Shown here piece after piece: positions 7,801 through 8,995 of a stretch of 8,995 bases of DNA. Both the position numbers and the translations under genes were made by a program. The notes below the pieces were generated by a model that made no database searches, was not told where the DNA came from, and worked only from the letters and a program-made list of their open reading frames with translations. Source of the DNA: Calditrichota bacterium (GTDB taxonomy: Bacteria; Calditrichota; Calditrichia; RBG-13-44-9; J042); the NCBI GenBank assembly GCA_013150955.1, contig JAADJD010000047.1, positions 1 to 8,995 of the forward strand. The letters are read 5' to 3'. Each line of letters starts with the position of its first letter. Positions within the stretch are counted from its first letter, which is position 1.

Positions 7801-8708
7801 TTATTGGATCGTTTTCTGTTTCCCCAATAGAACCACGGACACGCTACATTTACTATTATTTTTCAATTAATGATATCTCTTCCAATCGCAACCTTGCGGT
7901 ATCCGATACTTTCTTTTTCTCGGACACCACGGAATTAATCGATGATTTTGAAGAAAACAACCCTAAATGGGATCTTGGAAAGTATTGGGATTATTCGAGT
8001 TCGAGAAGACATTCCGGGCAGCGATCCATTTCGGATAGTCGGATTGGGAAATATAAAAACAATACCAGAGACTCATTAACTTACTTAGACTTTTTCGATT
8101 TAAGATATGTTAAATCGGCATGGATTGATTATTATATCCGTTATGACCTTGAAAGGAACAAAGATTTTCTATATTTTCAGATTACACCTGACAGTGGACA
8201 AAGCTGGATTACATTAAAAGAATATACGGGCAGGAGGGGAAGCTTTGTACCGGATACGGTATATATTAACCAATTTACAGGTGAACAGTATGAACACGTA
8301 GGTTTCCGCTTCCTATTGGTCACCGATTCAACCGGTACAGCAGATGGAGTGTATATTGATGATATATCAATTACCGTATCAAATCAAAAAATTACTTCAA
8401 TAAGCCTGAAAGGTATACCATCAATACCCGAAAAATATTATTTAAGGCAGAATTTCCCCAACCCGTTTAATCCAATAACAACCATTGAATTTGGTCTTCC
8501 TAAAAACAGTGAAATCCGTTTAGAAATATTCAACATACTTGGACAAAAAATACGGATCCTTGCGAGTGGTCTCTATAAACCGGGACATTATAAGGTTAAA
8601 TGGGATGGTAGAAATGATCAGGGAATCCCGGTACCCTCTGGGATTTATTTTTACCGGTTATCTACGAATAACTTTGTAACCATTAAAAAAATGATCCTAA
8701 TGAGATAA
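4833..8708 (+). CDS. Secreted multidomain subtilisin-like (S8) serine protease with T9SS sorting domain
   Basis: The product has 1291 residues. A signal peptide covers about residues 1-20 (FVLLLVISFVVFVSA). Residues about 45-150 form an inhibitory propeptide-like region (YLPGVIVVKLK). The S8 catalytic domain (about 157-488) has Asp191 in IDTGVD, His254 in SHGTHVAG, oxyanion Asn346 in AAAGNDG and Ser423 in SGTSMASP, so it should be active. An acidic insert, DDDGNGYIDD (218-227), probably binds calcium. A CARDB-like beta domain follows (491-605), then a glutamine-amidotransferase-like fold (about 607-830) whose elbow reads SGQDIGW (690-696) without the usual cysteine. Two Ig-like regions come next (about 841-1030), then a MAM or jelly-roll domain (1037-1180). 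The tail carries the T9SS type A motif NFPNPFNP (1207-1214), ending GIYFYRLSTN plus a basic strand. It is expected to be exported by Sec, then T9SS, with the tail removed. It is a separate unit, divergent from the tRNA and operon, and more AT-rich. Function beyond extracellular proteolysis is unknown. Confidence 0.92.
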   Translation: MRGYGFVLLLVISFVVFVSARDIRDQGNNSSASQNPDPNTPVVLSAQEPQYLPGVIVVKLKMESADFQYSIKDGKVQTAFADINEAIQKFNVHKIHQPFPPSKKFRRKTARADLTRIRYFYFDKSQDVLEVAKYFNQLPNVIYAEPLEIHYPLEVPNDPKYSKQWHFQNINAEAAWDLQHGDTTIIIAIIDTGVDLDHPDIQANLWTNPGEIPGNGIDDDGNGYIDDIHGWDFVGADINNRTPDGDPDQKYDSHGTHVAGIANAVTNNGLGIAGMAWNCRIMVTKHAPDAESTSIYYGYDGITYAAENGADIINCSWGSGRYSQYGQEIINYAYDLGALVVAAAGNDGPGGTYSPPDTPPPHYPSSYEHVLSVAATNSRDEITSWSYYGPTVDVAAPGEAIYSTIPSSSGVYDLAYGAISGTSMASPLVAGLAALVKSAFPDWGPDQITSQIINSADDISSIGKNRSYIEAGGYGSGRINAYKAISLEAKPQFEIVRIVYNDSLGGNGNLTPEPGETIDIIIYFKNTWGNATDVQINLGVSDYAVNLLDNNANVGDVPGGASIFNNKNDVFRIEILPDVLPHIVELQFTFSDANGFTQTFSKKFSIRPMVLFVDDDDGINNIESYYTEILDSLNIVYEYWEHVGKELPSDLLLKYPVVIWACEWTFPSLNQNDRDEIAKYLDSGGKLFISGQDIGWDLADPTGASVPNEYGRSNGASRTFYENYLRAEYISDQSQYNKLSGQASDPIGDGLSFSVYQPGRTSKQQFPSEVHPINGSVSIFNYPNGLSGAIRYSNGYRLVYFAFGGFEAIVEKSVRDIVMPRVINWLNGFSITHEPLKDTEDLTNSYPVIANVHSAVDSLVKIELYWNTQDQFPYQKIPMTEVEPGKYLAEIPPPQSPTDIHYFIYVESEKGTYAPIVKYKFHAGPDEVPPVITLISQPQRNTINLNQAFQFTIKAEDNIGIDTTTAKLHYWRAGQTEQVINMDFIGDNQFIGSFSVSPIEPRTRYIYYYFSINDISSNRNLAVSDTFFFSDTTELIDDFEENNPKWDLGKYWDYSSSRRHSGQRSISDSRIGKYKNNTRDSLTYLDFFDLRYVKSAWIDYYIRYDLERNKDFLYFQITPDSGQSWITLKEYTGRRGSFVPDTVYINQFTGEQYEHVGFRFLLVTDSTGTADGVYIDDISITVSNQKITSISLKGIPSIPEKYYLRQNFPNPFNPITTIEFGLPKNSEIRLEIFNILGQKIRILASGLYKPGHYKVKWDGRNDQGIPVPSGIYFYRLSTNNFVTIKKMILMR

Positions 8709-8757
8709 TGATATTTTACTTTTACTTAAAATCATGCATAATCTGGGGTTAAAGCGA

Positions 8758-8787
8758 TGTGAATAATATAAGTGTGAATAATATAAG
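8758..8787. repeat. Perfect 15-bp tandem direct repeat (two copies)
   Basis: TGTGAATAATATAAG occurs at 8758-8772 and again at 8773-8787 with no gap. It lies 49 bases after the protease stop codon in AT-rich non-coding DNA. The identity of both copies suggests a recent duplication by slippage or a target-site-like event. No protein-binding role can be claimed. Confidence 0.9.
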
Positions 8788-8831
8788 AATAACTCGTTGT
8801 GCTATTTTTGGATAAAATAAGTATTTAGAAA

Positions 8832-8847
8832 AACCGTTAAAACGGTT
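8832..8847. repeat. Inverted repeat AACCGTT-AA-AACGGTT (REP-like hairpin 1)
   Basis: Seven-base arms AACCGTT and AACGGTT flank two bases. A related 16-mer recurs at 8970-8985, matching at 13 of 16 positions. No T-tract follows, so it is not a canonical terminator, though it is the first strong hairpin after the protease gene and might protect or end that transcript. Confidence 0.75.
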
Positions 8848-8877
8848 AATCATAAATCCGGTTACGTTATCCATTCA

Positions 8878-8893
8878 CCTGGCTGAAGCCAGG
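8878..8893. repeat. Inverted repeat CCTGGC-TGAA-GCCAGG (REP-like hairpin 2)
   Basis: Perfect six-base-pair arms enclose the tetraloop TGAA (seven base pairs with a two-base loop is also possible). It is GC-rich within AT-rich flanks, which is typical of REP-like palindromes. On the plus strand it is followed by AGTTAATATAAAAT, which is not a T-tract. Confidence 0.75.
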
Positions 8894-8919
8894 AGTTAAT
8901 ATAAAATCTCATTCATGAA

Positions 8920-8939
8920 CACCCAGTTTTCTCGGGGTG
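8920..8939. repeat. Imperfect inverted repeat CACCC...GGGTG (REP-like hairpin 3)
   Basis: Arms CACCC-AG and CT-CG-GGGTG enclose the loop TTTT, with a two-base CG bulge on the 3' side. It ends immediately before the next inverted repeat, which suggests a composite element and not an isolated hairpin. Confidence 0.6.
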
Positions 8940-8994
8940 GACAACTCCGATAACAATAATAAATCACAGAACCGTTTTATCGGTTTGAGTTGTC
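8940..8994. repeat. Long imperfect inverted repeat at the right edge (REP-like hairpin 4)
   Basis: GACAACTC (8940-8947) pairs exactly with GAGTTGTC (8987-8994). Inside, CGATAA (8948-8953) pairs with TTATCG (8977-8982), leaving GTTT as a bulge. An alternative inner hairpin, AACCG-TTTTAT-CGGTT (8970-8985), is a diverged copy of the palindrome at 8832-8847. The element reaches the window end and may continue. Confidence 0.65.
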
Positions 8995-8995
8995 T

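Noticed and set aside
8940-8994. Integron attC site
   Set aside because: The imperfect hairpin has the right size, but the arm does not match the GTTRRRY core and no integrase or cassette gene is visible.
8815-8995. CRISPR array
   Set aside because: The palindromes differ from each other and are unevenly spaced; there are no identical repeats with regular spacers.

Overview
The window looks like a chromosomal piece of a double-membraned bacterium from the wider FCB/Calditrichota-KSB1-like assemblage. The reasons are a very large subtilisin-like protease ending in a type IX secretion (T9SS) type A sorting domain with the signature NFPNPFNP, a set of exported CsgG/FlgT/LPP20-type envelope proteins, and an outer-membrane-type lipoprotein carrying TPR and SLH domains. 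The phylum is an inference from style only; no ribosomal RNA or marker gene is present.

Layout. Positions 1-204 are intergenic: a near-consensus leftward promoter and a G-rich ribosome binding site for a gene just outside the left edge, then a clear Rho-independent terminator for the operon to its right. Positions 205-4411 hold a compact four-gene minus-strand operon, in transcription order: LPP20/FlgT-N-like secreted protein (4411-3506), TPR-SLH lipoprotein (3489-2335), FlgT-like protein (2303-1110), CsgG-family protein with an extra C-terminal domain (1110-205). Gaps are 16 and 31 bases, then a one-base stop/start overlap. Positions 4412-4832 contain the operon leader, a tRNA-Gly(CCC) gene on the minus strand, and the divergent control region for the tRNA and the protease. 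Positions 4833-8708 encode the 1291-residue secreted protease on the plus strand. Positions 8709-8995 are non-coding and rich in short repeats: a 15-bp tandem duplication followed by a run of hairpins resembling REP-like palindromic elements, which continues to the window end.

How the genes work together. The four operon proteins all have export signals and use the domain set known from the Vibrio flagellar H-ring protein FlgT and the CsgG outer-membrane secretion channel, but no flagellar or curli partner gene is present. The most economical reading is an outer-membrane/periplasmic ring or channel assembly: CsgG-like pore, FlgT/LPP20-like accessory proteins, and a lipoprotein scaffold that joins the outer membrane to the cell wall through SLH repeats. 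This is an inference; the substrate is unknown. The protease is a separate, more AT-rich transcription unit, probably exported through the Sec system and T9SS to the cell surface or medium.
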